Shown here in pieces: positions 1 through 8,196 of a DNA stretch of 64,000 nucleotides (positions are counted from its first letter, which is position 1; every line of letters begins with the position of its first letter). Under the pieces are notes generated by a model. It searched no databases and was not told where the DNA came from. It worked only from the letters and a program-made list of their open reading frames with translations. Source of the stretch: Bacillus thuringiensis (lineage in GTDB: Bacteria; Bacillota; Bacilli; Bacillales; Bacillaceae_G). The position numbers and the translations under genes are program-made. The stretch covers positions 426,501 through 490,500 of the forward strand of contig NZ_CP012099.1 of NCBI RefSeq assembly GCF_001182785.1, in the 5' to 3' direction.

Positions 1-2
1 AG

Positions 3-584
3 GAAGTTATAATTGGACTATTCTTTGCAATTTTATTGGGGACGAGCATCGCAATTATTATGGACGTTATACCGTTATTTCGTATTTTAATAAATCCATT
101 GCTCGTTATTTCGCAAACAATTCCAATCGTTGTACTTGCACCGCTATTTATTATTTGGTTTGGATATGGGATGTTGCCAAAAGTAATGGTCGTAATACTC
201 GTTTGTTTCTTCCCAATTGCGCTTAGTATTTTAGAAGGTTTTCAAACAGTAGATAAAAACATGTTGAAGCTGTTACAAACAATGAAGGCGACAAAGTGGC
301 AAGTTTACCAGAAAGTAAAATTTCCAGCAGTGCTCCCATACTTTTTCTCAGGTTTAAAAATTGCAGTTACATATAGCGTAATGGGGGCAATTATCGGAGA
401 ATGGCTCGGTGCAAGTGAAGGATTAGGGGTTATGCTTACGAGGGCTACAAAATCCTTTTTGACTGCCCGAGTATTTGGTGTTGCAGCAATCATCGTTATG
501 GTGACATTATGCCTGTATTTTATCGTAGAGTTTATGGCAAGAATAACAGCACCATGGATATATAGAAAGGACGGCAGAAAATGA
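3..584 (+). CDS. thiX: ThiX: thiamin-precursor ABC transporter permease (5' end missing)
   Basis: This is the inner-membrane permease of an ABC importer. Its reading frame is open from the first base of the window, so the N-terminus lies outside. Several hydrophobic helices are visible, and the cytoplasmic EAA-type loop of the BPD_transp_1 family is present (MKATKWQVYQKVKFPAVLPY, then G). The stop overlaps the thiY start (ATGA), showing translational coupling. The role is inferred from the next gene, a THI5/NMT1-like binding protein: uptake of N-formyl-4-amino-5-aminomethyl-2-methylpyrimidine for thiamin salvage. A riboswitch, if present, would lie upstream of the window. Confidence 0.85.
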   Translation, partial: EVIIGLFFAILLGTSIAIIMDVIPLFRILINPLLVISQTIPIVVLAPLFIIWFGYGMLPKVMVVILVCFFPIALSILEGFQTVDKNMLKLLQTMKATKWQVYQKVKFPAVLPYFFSGLKIAVTYSVMGAIIGEWLGASEGLGVMLTRATKSFLTARVFGVAAIIVMVTLCLYFIVEFMARITAPWIYRKDGRK

Positions 585-1579
585 AAAAAGGTTTAAAAGT
601 TATGTTAGCTGCCTTATTAGCAGTAGGTGTGGCTGGATGTAATCCGGCGAAGAAAGAAGAAAGCGCAAGTAAAGATCAAAAAGTAAAAGTAGTATTAGAT
701 TGGTTTCCAAATACGAATCATACTGGCTTATATGTAGCGCAAGCGAAAGATTATTACAAAAAGCAAGGATTAGATGTAGAAATTATTCAACCAGGTGACA
801 ATGTAACAGCAGAGCAAATGATAGCATCAGGAAAAGCTGACTTCGCAATAAGCGCACAAGAAAATGTAACGTTAGCTCGTGTGGAAGGGATCCCTGTTGT
901 GTCTGTAGGCGCGATTATTCAGCATAACACTTCAGCTTTTGCATCGCTTAAGAAAGATAATATGACGTCACCGAAAGCTTTTGAAGGTAAACGTTATGGC
1001 GGCTGGGGAGGACCAGCGGAAGAAGCGACATTAAAGACGATTATGGATAAGCATCAAGCTGATTTTAATAAAGTTGAAAAAATTATCTTAGGACAAACAG
1101 ATTTCTTTAAATCAATCGGCCGTGATGCAGATTTCGAATGGATTTATTACGGTTGGGATGGTATTGAAGCGAAGCGTCAAGGAAAAGAGTTAAATACGAT
1201 TATGGTGAAGGACTTAGATCCAGCGCTTGATTTCTATAGTCCTGTTATTATTACGAGTGAAAAACATACGAAGCAAGATAAAGACTTTGTGAAAAAGTTT
1301 ATGAGTGCAACGACAGAAGGTTATAATTTTGCAATTAAGGAACCGAAAGAAGCTGCTGATCTTCTAATTAAAGCTGTTCCAGATGTAAATAAAGATTTAG
1401 TTCAAGAAAGCCAGAAATGGTTAAGTACGAAGTATCAAGATGATGCTAAAGCATGGGGAGTACAGAAGGAAGAAATTTGGACGAATTACATGAATTTCTT
1501 ATATGATAACAAAGTTATTAAAAAGAAAATCGATGTAAAAGATGCTTTTACAAATGAATTCCTTCCAAGTGAAAAATGA
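581..1579 (+). CDS. thiY: ThiY: formylaminopyrimidine-binding lipoprotein
   Basis: This 332-residue extracytoplasmic substrate-binding lipoprotein belongs to the NMT1/THI5-like family. A signal peptide ends in the lipobox VAGC with C20 as the lipidated cysteine. The mature part begins near residue 36 with VVLDWFPNTNHTGLYVAQ, a pyrimidine-binding signature of ThiY and yeast Thi5. In Bacillus, ThiY binds N-formyl-4-amino-5-aminomethyl-2-methylpyrimidine, a thiamin breakdown product (family knowledge). The gene overlaps thiX and thiZ by four bases each, so the three are one coupled operon. A related aliphatic-compound transporter is possible but less likely given the motif. Confidence 0.9.
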   Translation: MKKGLKVMLAALLAVGVAGCNPAKKEESASKDQKVKVVLDWFPNTNHTGLYVAQAKDYYKKQGLDVEIIQPGDNVTAEQMIASGKADFAISAQENVTLARVEGIPVVSVGAIIQHNTSAFASLKKDNMTSPKAFEGKRYGGWGGPAEEATLKTIMDKHQADFNKVEKIILGQTDFFKSIGRDADFEWIYYGWDGIEAKRQGKELNTIMVKDLDPALDFYSPVIITSEKHTKQDKDFVKKFMSATTEGYNFAIKEPKEAADLLIKAVPDVNKDLVQESQKWLSTKYQDDAKAWGVQKEEIWTNYMNFLYDNKVIKKKIDVKDAFTNEFLPSEK

Positions 1580-2325
1580 GCGGATTACAAATAAAAAATA
1601 TAGTGAAATCTTTCGATGGAAAGAATGTATTAGAGAATATTAGTGCCTCTATACAAGAGGGAGAGTTTGTTTCTTTTGTAGGCCCGAGTGGTTGCGGGAA
1701 AAGCACATTATTAAATATGATTGCAAATGTTGAAAATCCAACAAGTGGGAACGTAACATATAACGATAAGCAAGTACAAGAGCAAGATGTTGTTAGTTAT
1801 ATGCCACAACAAGATTTATTACTACCGTGGAGATCGGCTTTGCAAAATATCGTTCTACCATTGGAAATCGAAGGGAAACCGAAAAAACAAAGACTAACAG
1901 AAGGAATGGAAGCATTAAAGCAGTTTGAGTTAGATGAATATGCAAATCATTATCCAGACGAATTGTCTGGTGGTATGCGCCAAAGAATTAGTTTTCTTCG
2001 CACATATTTATGTGAAAAGCCAATTATGCTACTTGATGAGCCTTTTGGAAAGTTAGATGCATTTACAAAAATGGAAGTACACAGTTGGCTTTTAAACTCT
2101 TGGCACCAAGAGAAGCAAACAATCGTTATGGTTACACATGACTTGGATGAGGCAATCTTGCTTTCGGATCGCGTATTTATTTTATCTCAAAGACCAGCAT
2201 CAATAGTTGGCGAGGTACAAGTGAAATTACCTAGGCCGAGAACGATGGATATGTTAACATCACTCGAGTTAAAAAAGGATAAGGAAGAGATTTTAAGTGT
2301 GTTAGCTCCTTATATGAAAAAATAG
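1576..2325 (+). CDS. thiZ: ThiZ: thiamin-precursor ABC transporter ATPase
   Basis: This 249-residue ATP-binding subunit energises the ThiXY importer. Walker A GPSGCGKST lies at residues 36-44, followed by the Q-loop YMPQQDLLLPW, the signature ELSGGMRQR, Walker B IMLLDEP and the H-loop VTHDLDEA. It groups with the nitrate/taurine/pyrimidine ATPases (SsuB/TauB/ThiZ type), and specificity is inferred from thiY. The start ATG overlaps the thiY stop. A strong terminator follows directly, so this is the last gene of the operon. Confidence 0.9.
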   Translation: MSGLQIKNIVKSFDGKNVLENISASIQEGEFVSFVGPSGCGKSTLLNMIANVENPTSGNVTYNDKQVQEQDVVSYMPQQDLLLPWRSALQNIVLPLEIEGKPKKQRLTEGMEALKQFELDEYANHYPDELSGGMRQRISFLRTYLCEKPIMLLDEPFGKLDAFTKMEVHSWLLNSWHQEKQTIVMVTHDLDEAILLSDRVFILSQRPASIVGEVQVKLPRPRTMDMLTSLELKKDKEEILSVLAPYMKK

Positions 2326-2378
2326 AAAAAGCCTTTTAACAGTTTTTGATATAATTACTGTTAAGGGGCTTTTTTTTA
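2326..2378 (+). terminator. Rho-independent terminator of the thi operon
   Basis: AAAAGCCTTTTAACAG pairs with CTGTTAAGGGGCTTTT across a short AT-rich loop and is followed by a run of T. It sits directly after the thiZ stop codon. Confidence 0.9.
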
Positions 2379-2484
2379 GAATATGAAAAAATGGAGAAGG
2401 AACAAAAGGAAAAATAGAGAATAGAATATAACAGAGTAGTTTATACTCTTAATATAACAAATGTTAAAGGAGTGAAAGGATAAA

Positions 2485-2523
2485 ATGACTTTATCAACTG
2501 TTCTTCAAATGGTTTTAGCTTGA
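2485..2523 (+). CDS. Putative 12-residue leader peptide of the ABC-F gene
   Basis: ATG at 2485 opens MTLSTVLQMVLA followed by TGA. Purine-rich ribosome sites (AAAGGAG at 2466-2472, GAAAGGA at 2474-2480) lie upstream. The coding segment is complementary to a segment about 30-50 bases downstream (near 2551-2571): GTTCTTCAA...TTTTAGCTTGAT against AGATTAAGCTAA...TTGAAGAC. Ribosome stalling on the leader could therefore change the fold of the RNA. Short hydrophobic leaders of this kind precede many antibiotic-induced resistance genes (established for erm and several ABC-F genes). The inducer and the stall codon cannot be read from the sequence. Confidence 0.55.
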   Translation: MTLSTVLQMVLA

Positions 2524-2610
2524 TATGGGAGAAGTCTGCCTATTTTTTAAGATTAAGCTAAATTGAAGACAGCAGGTAAAGAACCTTAATCCTTTTTTAC
2601 GATAATATGT

Positions 2611-2645
2611 AATGGGTAAGGTGTATTCACCTTACCCATTTTTAT
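2611..2645 (+). promoter_or_regulatory. Terminator-type hairpin inside the ABC-F leader (attenuator)
   Basis: AATGGGTAAGGTG and CACCTTACCCATT form a 13-bp stem with a four-base loop and a following T-run. It lies between the leader peptide and the ABC-F gene, about 75 bases before that gene's start. The upstream segment AACCTTA (2582-2588) can pair with TAAGG in the terminator's 5' arm and could act as an anti-terminator. This is read as a conditional terminator; no second promoter is obvious behind it. Confidence 0.6.
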
Positions 2646-2720
2646 ATGCATAATTAAATAAGGCTTCATACTGTTGGTCTCTCTATTTAGCTTATGGACG
2701 ATAAGTAAAGGAGAGAAAAA

Positions 2721-4271
2721 ATGAGTATATTAACAGTAGAAAATTTAAATCATTCGTATGGTGAGAAAACCATCTTATATAATGCATGCTTTCGATTATT
2801 AAAGGGGGAGCATGTTGGGTTAGTAGGGAAAAATGGGATTGGAAAATCAACACTGTTAAGAATTTTAACAGGAGAACTTATACATGATGATGGGAACATT
2901 GAATGGTTTCCACATGTGAAGGTTGGATTTTTGCAGCAGCATATAGATTTACAAGAAGGGACAACAATTGAAGGATACTTTCAAAGTGCATTTTCTAACT
3001 TGTATGCGATTGAATACGAAATGTTAAAAATTGCAGAAGAGATGGCTGGAGCAGTAGAAGTAGAAGTAGAAAAATTGTTAGTAAGGTATGGAGAGTTACA
3101 AACTATATTGGAAAACTCTAATTTCTATCAAATTCATACAGAAATTGAAGAAGTAGCAATTGGTTTAGGATTGTTTGAAATAGGATTGGAAAAGGATGTT
3201 TCAAAGTTAAGTGGAGGACAGCGGACAAAGCTATTACTAGGAAAGCTTCTTCTAGAAAAAGCTGATGTTTTATTGCTAGATGAACCAACAAACTATTTAG
3301 ATACAGCACATATAGAATGGTTGCAATCGTACTTGAAACTGTACGAAAAAGCTTATATTATCATTTCGCATGACGAAGTATTTTTGAACAATATTACGAA
3401 TGTCATTTACCATCTAGAAGAACGAAAAGTTAAGCGGTATGTAGGGGATTATGAAAAGTTTTTACAAAGTTATCAATTGCAAAGGAAACAATTACAATCG
3501 GCGTATGTGAAACAACAAAAAGAAATTGCTCAGTTAGAAACATTTATTCAAAAAAATAAAATTCGAAAAGCAAAACAGGCAAAAAGTCGAGAGAAAGTAT
3601 TAGAGAAAATGCAAAGGGTTGAAAAGGTAAATAATGTGCCTCAGTCCCGTTTTGCTTTTACTGTTTATAATGAACCAGTAAGTCGTATATTACAGGCTGA
3701 GAAACTAAGAGTGGGTTATAGTGAGCCGTTATTTCCAGACTTGAATTTACAAGTGAAGAAAGGAGACAAGATAGCTATTGTTGGTCATAATGGTATTGGA
3801 AAAACGACAATATTAAAAACGTTATTAGGTCAAATAAAGCCGCTAAGCGGCTCAATTTTTGTTGGGGACCGAGTGAGTCCAGCTTATTTTGCACAGGAAG
3901 AGTTTGCTTCAGAAATAACACCATTAGAGAAAGTTTGGGCAGAACGACCAGATATGACAAAGAAAGAAGTGCGCCAAGCATTAGCGAAGTGTGGATTGAA
4001 AGAAGAACACGTATTAAAACCTATTCGTTTATTAAGCGGTGGAGAGCAAACGAAAGTGCGTTTATGTGAACTTATCGTAACGAAAAGCAATGTTTTAATT
4101 TTAGACGAACCGACTAATCATTTGGATGTAGAAACTAAGATGGCTTTACAGGAAGCGTTACAACAATACACAGGAACAGTTTTAATTGTCTCACATGAAC
4201 CTTCTTTCTATGAATCGTGGATAACAAAAGTATGGAATATAGAAGATTGGAATGCTGAACAATATGAATAA
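2721..4271 (+). CDS. ABC-F family ATPase, probable ribosome-protection protein
   Basis: This 516-residue soluble protein has two ABC ATPase domains and no membrane segments, as in ABC-F translation factors. Domain 1 has Walker A GKNGIGKST near residue 36, signature KLSGGQRTK and Walker B LLLDEPTNYLD. A charged linker (about residues 240-305) follows. Domain 2 has GHNGIGKTT, LLSGGEQTK and LILDEPTNHLD. The N-terminus resembles B. subtilis YfmM, but with enough differences that it may be a paralogue. ABC-F proteins bind the ribosomal E site and either dislodge antibiotics or relieve stalls. The leader peptide and attenuator point to drug-inducible expression. RBS AAAGGAG lies just before the ATG. 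Confidence 0.8.
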   Translation: MSILTVENLNHSYGEKTILYNACFRLLKGEHVGLVGKNGIGKSTLLRILTGELIHDDGNIEWFPHVKVGFLQQHIDLQEGTTIEGYFQSAFSNLYAIEYEMLKIAEEMAGAVEVEVEKLLVRYGELQTILENSNFYQIHTEIEEVAIGLGLFEIGLEKDVSKLSGGQRTKLLLGKLLLEKADVLLLDEPTNYLDTAHIEWLQSYLKLYEKAYIIISHDEVFLNNITNVIYHLEERKVKRYVGDYEKFLQSYQLQRKQLQSAYVKQQKEIAQLETFIQKNKIRKAKQAKSREKVLEKMQRVEKVNNVPQSRFAFTVYNEPVSRILQAEKLRVGYSEPLFPDLNLQVKKGDKIAIVGHNGIGKTTILKTLLGQIKPLSGSIFVGDRVSPAYFAQEEFASEITPLEKVWAERPDMTKKEVRQALAKCGLKEEHVLKPIRLLSGGEQTKVRLCELIVTKSNVLILDEPTNHLDVETKMALQEALQQYTGTVLIVSHEPSFYESWITKVWNIEDWNAEQYE

Positions 4272-4312
4272 AGAAAAGGCATTAGCTTTTATGAGCTAAT
4301 GCCTTTTCTTTG
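4272..4312 (+). terminator. Terminator of the ABC-F gene
   Basis: AAAAGGCATTAGCT and AGCTAATGCCTTTT form a perfect stem, followed by CTTT. It starts immediately after the stop codon. Confidence 0.85.
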
Positions 4313-4644
4313 TGATTAACATGATTTTCGAGAACTCTTACATGAGAATTGTATGAAGAAGCACTCTTATGGTGCGCTTATAAGCGTGCTTTTTCTTTTG
4401 TTATATTTATAATAATACGAAAGCCTTTCCCTAACAGGTGACTATCTTTCTTTGTATATATAGATAGCTCGAAATAGAATGAAAATAATTCCTATATGTA
4501 AAGGATAATGTGGATATTATAGGAAGACAATAGAAATTAAAGGAAATTCATGTAAAATTCAAATGAACTTCATATAAACTTCATATTAGAAACTAGATAT
4601 AATTATAATAGGTTAATATGATATTTTGATTTTTCATAAAATTA
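4313..4644. other. Intergenic stretch with one extra hairpin
   Basis: This AT-rich region has no convincing gene. Its only clear structure is a hairpin at 4359-4391 (AAGCACTCTTAT / ATAAGCGTGCTT, one mismatch) followed by TTTCTTTT. It looks like a second rightward terminator, possibly a remnant of a lost gene. Confidence 0.5.
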
Positions 4645-4690
4645 AAAGTTTGAATTTAGGAGGTATTGCTCAAACCTAAATTCAAACTTT
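4645..4690 (-). terminator. Terminator of the chitinase gene
   Basis: A 16-bp inverted repeat, AAAGTTTGAATTTAGG / CCTAAATTCAAACTTT, lies just beyond the chitinase stop. Read leftward it is followed by a T-rich stretch. Confidence 0.7.
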
Positions 4691-4716
4691 AGTGAAATAA
4701 TTAATGGATATTACGT

Positions 4717-6741
4717 CTAGTTTTCGCTAATGACGGCATTTAAAAGTTCGGCAGGATTACCCGTTCCTGCACCACCAATTGTAATAGATCCACCAGGAGG
4801 AATTTCGCCATTCCATCCTGCGTTCGTAATTACATAATGATTATTTGTTTTACTACTAATTTTAGAATCCCAAACTTGTGTTAAATTGCCGCTATAATCA
4901 AATTCTAATTTCCAATTTTTAATAGGAGTCGTTCCGTTATTTTTAATTATAATCGAGAAGTTATAACCGCTTCCCCAATTCGAAGTGACTGAAAATGTAG
5001 CAGTGCCATTTCCATCAGGAGGTGTTGTATTAGCTTCATCCGTTTTGACGGTAAGAGTGGTAGGGTGTGATTTATTTCCAGCAGCATCTTTAGCAATTAC
5101 TGAAAATGCGTATTCAGTATTAGGTTTTAAGTTTTTAATTGTAATGCTATTGGTTGTTGTACTCCATTTCTCTTCTCCAGCAGTAATTTCATATTCCGTA
5201 ACTGCTACGTTATCAGTAGATGCAGTCCAGTTTAATTGAACTGAGTTTGAATTTTTATTCGTAACTACAATGTTTTTAACATTCGTTGGTGGCTCAGTAT
5301 CTTTTTGACTAATAGGTCCACCAAGTAATTCTTTTACTAGCGTATCAAGTAATTTTGGACCACTACAACTATATTTTGGACTTGTACGGCAATCCCCGCT
5401 TAGTTCCCAAAACATTGCTCCACTTAAACCTTTCGTCTTTATATAGTCTGTTTTATATTTCATAGATTCATTGTCATCGTAGCTAATAAATGTGCCTGTA
5501 GTCGCATTATATAAGTAAGGGACTTTAGCTGTGTCATTCCAGTAGCGTACAAAACCATTTTTATTAACGTAATTGGCTGCTAAATCACCGTAATCATACA
5601 CACCTGTGTCACCGGTAGAATAATCATCCCAAGTACCTTTAGAAGCAAGTTTCCCATCACTACCTGGTTTGCAAGGTTGATATTGTCCGTTATTTTCTTT
5701 TCCACAACTTTTCCAGCCACGTCCGTAAAAGGGTACGCCTAATACTAGTTTATCGACTGGAACACCTTCATTTGTATAAACATTTATAGCACCATCTACG
5801 TAAAAATTCGTATTTGCTGCTGGGTCATTTGGATCCTTATATAGAGCTGCATTATGATTAGAAGTAGCTTCCCATCCGCCGTGGAAATCATATGTCATAA
5901 TATTAATCCAATCGAGTATTTGAGAAATTTTCTTTAGCTCTGTATGATCAGCGTAGCGTTGGCTTGCACCTGAAGCGATTGTTAGTAAATATTGTTTGCC
6001 ATCTTCAGTACCTGCTTTATTCAAAGCATTTCGGACGTCTTGAAGAAGAAGAGTGAAATTTTGTTTATCTTCAGGACGATAACTACCACCAGGAATCGTT
6101 TCAACGCCCGGATATTCCCAGTCTAAATCTACGCCATCAAACCCATATGCGCGAAGAAAAGCTACTGTAGATTCAGCAAATACTTTTCTTGTTTTTTCAT
6201 CAGCGGCCATATCAGAAAAGCGGTTAGACCAAGTCCAGCCACCAACGGAAATAATTGTTTTTAAGTGAGGATATTTAGCTTTTAATCGTTTTAGTTCTCC
6301 GAAATTTCCGCAACGGGCATATTTATCGCAATCTTCCCAAGTTGTCCCTGAGCCAGGATACGATTTGGTAACATCAGCCCATGGTTCCCCGAGTACGAGA
6401 GTACCATTAGGAACCTCTTTATTTTGCAATGGTACACCAGATTCTTTACAGTTCCACGTTTGTTTATTTGGATTATCAGGATGAGTAGAAGGGTTTCCAT
6501 GTTTTCCATTCCAACAAATATCCGCGAAAGCATAGTTAAGGTGAGTAAGTTTTGATGCATCAATATCAGCAACTTGATAATTACGTCCGTAAACGCCCCA
6601 CGAAGGAAAGTACCCAACAATTTTTTGACTTTGCTTTGGTGAATCTGCTAATGCGAGATTTGGAGTAATAAAATTTGTGAGAAAAAGAGGTAAGAAAAGT
6701 AGTAGAGATAGTAATAGCAGTGTAAATTTTTGAGACCTCAT
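4717..6741 (-). CDS. chiB: Secreted chitinase, GH18 with FnIII and CBM2-type domains (ChiB/Chi74 type)
   Basis: This 674-residue exported enzyme hydrolyses beta-1,4-GlcNAc linkages in chitin. The start at 6741 (MRSQKF) was chosen because AAAGGAG lies eight bases upstream; an in-frame extension lacks an RBS. The signal peptide covers about residues 1-32, ending ALA. The GH18 catalytic domain (about 40-470) carries SVGG at 165-168 and the active-site motif DGVDLDWE at 202-209 with acid/base E209. A fibronectin III domain (about 485-570) and a C-terminal carbohydrate-binding domain (about 580-674, CBM2-like) follow. The length equals the known 74-kDa B. cereus chitinase. Regulation appears to involve CcpA and the inverted repeat in its leader. 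Confidence 0.93.
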   Translation of the reverse strand: MRSQKFTLLLLSLLLFLPLFLTNFITPNLALADSPKQSQKIVGYFPSWGVYGRNYQVADIDASKLTHLNYAFADICWNGKHGNPSTHPDNPNKQTWNCKESGVPLQNKEVPNGTLVLGEPWADVTKSYPGSGTTWEDCDKYARCGNFGELKRLKAKYPHLKTIISVGGWTWSNRFSDMAADEKTRKVFAESTVAFLRAYGFDGVDLDWEYPGVETIPGGSYRPEDKQNFTLLLQDVRNALNKAGTEDGKQYLLTIASGASQRYADHTELKKISQILDWINIMTYDFHGGWEATSNHNAALYKDPNDPAANTNFYVDGAINVYTNEGVPVDKLVLGVPFYGRGWKSCGKENNGQYQPCKPGSDGKLASKGTWDDYSTGDTGVYDYGDLAANYVNKNGFVRYWNDTAKVPYLYNATTGTFISYDDNESMKYKTDYIKTKGLSGAMFWELSGDCRTSPKYSCSGPKLLDTLVKELLGGPISQKDTEPPTNVKNIVVTNKNSNSVQLNWTASTDNVAVTEYEITAGEEKWSTTTNSITIKNLKPNTEYAFSVIAKDAAGNKSHPTTLTVKTDEANTTPPDGNGTATFSVTSNWGSGYNFSIIIKNNGTTPIKNWKLEFDYSGNLTQVWDSKISSKTNNHYVITNAGWNGEIPPGGSITIGGAGTGNPAELLNAVISEN

Positions 6742-6803
6742 AGCCATTTCTCCTTTCAAAATAAAAGATATATTTAAAGGCATACGCCAATAAATCAAAA
6801 TGA

Positions 6804-6828
6804 ATCTAGACGTATGAAACGTCTAGAT
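6804..6828 (-). promoter_or_regulatory. 10-bp inverted repeat in the chitinase leader (operator or RNA hairpin)
   Basis: ATCTAGACGT and ACGTCTAGAT flank a five-base spacer, about 60 bases before the chitinase start and downstream of its likely promoter. Each arm holds TCTAGA, the core of GntR-family NagR/DasR dre operators (consensus around TGGTCTAGACCA). Binding by a GlcNAc-responsive repressor is an inference. An mRNA hairpin is the alternative. Confidence 0.5.
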
Positions 6829-6878
6829 AAAATGATCAGACATCACGAAGTCTATACAAGGGAACTGGGGGTGATTAA

Positions 6879-6907
6879 ATCGTAACAAATGTAAGATTTA
6901 GTGTAAA
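6879..6907 (-). promoter_or_regulatory. Probable sigma-A promoter of the chitinase
   Basis: On the minus strand TTTACA (6907-6902) and TACGAT (6884-6879) are separated by 17 bases. This puts the start of transcription near 6872 and gives a leader of about 130 bases. Confidence 0.5.
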
Positions 6908-6915
6908 CGCTTTAT
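6902..6915 (-). promoter_or_regulatory. cre-like CcpA site over the chitinase -35 region
   Basis: On the minus strand ATAAAGCGTTTACA matches 12 of 14 positions of TGWAANCGNTNWCA and contains the -35 hexamer. This fits catabolite repression of the chitinase. Confidence 0.6.
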
Positions 6916-7112
6916 TCAGTTGTAAAAGACTTTCTCAATACAAAAAGGCTTGAATACAAACTATATATGAAAACGAAAGATTGGTATGGGAGGAAATAGC
7001 TCATTATAAATAAATTTGAGAAAAAATTGTATGGAGCCAATTATTAAAGACGTAGAAAGATAAGGAAATATCATGTAAAATAATAGTAAAAATATGTAAA
7101 GGAGGGAATGGT

Positions 7113-7484
7113 GTGGATGTGTTTTTGAACATTGCTGAAGAAAAAATTCGAAAAGCAATACGGAATGGTGATCTTGATTATCTTCCGGGAAAAGGAAAAC
7201 CACTACAATTAGAAGATTTTTCAATGGTACCTCCAGAACTTAGAATGAGCTATAAAATTTTAAAAAATGCGGGAATGATTCCACCAGAAATGGAACTACA
7301 AAAAGATATATTAAAAATAGAGGATCTAATTGCTTGCTGTTATGATGAAGAAGAGAGAAAGAAATTAAGAGAAGAGTTAACAGTAAAAACGCTTCGTTTT
7401 CAGCAGGTAATGGAAAAGAGAAAGATTAAAGATAGTTCAGCTTTTCGTATGTATCAAGACAAAGTATTTCGTAAATTACGCTAA
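7113..7484 (+). CDS. DUF1992 / DnaJ-homologue-type protein
   Basis: This 123-residue cytoplasmic protein begins with GTG, six bases after GGAGGG. The N-terminal half (IAEEKIRKAIRNGDLDYLPG, then KGKPL) is the signature of the DUF1992 family, annotated as a DnaJ-homologue subfamily C member 28 domain. Predicted helices are rich in Lys and Glu. No enzyme motif is visible and the function is unknown. It is the first gene of a tight row with a thioredoxin-like gene (10-base gap) and a small membrane protein. Confidence 0.75.
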   Translation: MDVFLNIAEEKIRKAIRNGDLDYLPGKGKPLQLEDFSMVPPELRMSYKILKNAGMIPPEMELQKDILKIEDLIACCYDEEERKKLREELTVKTLRFQQVMEKRKIKDSSAFRMYQDKVFRKLR

Positions 7485-7494
7485 GAGGGATAAG

Positions 7495-7809
7495 ATGACT
7501 ACATTTAAAACGATAGAAGAATTAGCGACCTATATCGAAGAACAACAATTGGTACTTCTGTTTATTAAAACGGAAAATTGTGGTGTTTGTGATGTTATGG
7601 TAAGAAAAGTAAATTGCGTATTAGAGAATTATGATTACGTAGAGAAAATAGAGATATTACTACAAGACATGCAAGAGATTGCGGGGCGATATGCCGTATT
7701 TACAGGACCGACAATTTTATTATTTTATAATGGAAAAGAGATCCTTCGAGAATCGCGCTTCATTTCACTTGAAAATCTAGAGAGAACCATTCAATTATTC
7801 GAGGAATAA
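7495..7809 (+). CDS. Thioredoxin-like protein
   Basis: This 104-residue thioredoxin-fold protein has no signal peptide, so it is cytoplasmic. The redox motif is C29-G-V-C32, preceded by beta strand LVLLFIKTEN. The cis-proline region reads FTGPTILLF. CGVC is unlike the CGPC of classical TrxA and resembles YtpP-type thioredoxin-like proteins. RBS AGAGGGATAAG lies directly before the ATG. It sits 10 bases after the DUF1992 gene and 13 before the next, so the three are probably co-transcribed. The partner is unknown. Confidence 0.8.
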   Translation: MTTFKTIEELATYIEEQQLVLLFIKTENCGVCDVMVRKVNCVLENYDYVEKIEILLQDMQEIAGRYAVFTGPTILLFYNGKEILRESRFISLENLERTIQLFEE

Positions 7810-7822
7810 GGGAGGCTTTTAT

Positions 7823-8071
7823 ATGGAATTTATTATTGTCATACTATTATTTGTTGTAGTTGGAATAATCGTAACAGCAGTTCGATCGAACAAAAAGAAG
7901 GTAAATCTTACAAAACAAAATAACATTCATAATTCATCTAACAGCTCATCACCATTATTTTTCTTTGCTGGATCTGATAATGATAGCTCGCATGATGGTG
8001 GTTCACATGATTGTGGAGGGTCTTTTGGGGGAGATAGCGGAGGAAGCTGCGGTGGCGGCGGTGGTGATTGA
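7823..8071 (+). CDS. Small membrane protein with Gly/Cys-rich tail
   Basis: This 82-residue protein has one N-terminal transmembrane helix (residues 2-20), a basic stretch (RSNKKK), an Asn/Ser linker and a C-terminal tail of His, Asp, Gly and Cys (HDGGSHDCGGSFGGDSGGSC, then GGGGGD). The family is not recognised. The tail composition could suit metal binding, but that is only a guess. It has a clear RBS (GGGAGG) and follows the thioredoxin-like gene closely. Confidence 0.65.
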   Translation: MEFIIVILLFVVVGIIVTAVRSNKKKVNLTKQNNIHNSSNSSSPLFFFAGSDNDSSHDGGSHDCGGSFGGDSGGSCGGGGGD

Positions 8072-8073
8072 TG

Positions 8074-8105
8074 AAAATGCGCCTTATATAGGCGTATTTC
8101 TTTTT
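8074..8105 (+). terminator. Terminator after the 7.1-8.1 kb gene row
   Basis: AATGCGCCT and AGGCGTATT pair (one G-T) around TATAT, followed by TCTTTTT. Confidence 0.75.
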
Positions 8106-8167
8106 AAACAAACGTTTGATTAGTCGGCTTACATATGCATAAACACAGTTAAACAAACGTTTGATTA
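8106..8167. promoter_or_regulatory. Two identical palindrome-containing 17-bp repeats (probable operators)
   Basis: AAACAAACGTTTGATTA occurs at 8106-8122 and again at 8151-8167, a 45-base repeat distance. Each contains the perfect 10-bp palindrome CAAACGTTTG. They precede the 47-residue gene at 8197 and look like paired operators of a dimeric repressor, perhaps TetR type. The cognate regulator is unknown. Confidence 0.6.
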
Positions 8168-8196
8168 ATATTTTTAACATACTAAGGGGAATGGAA

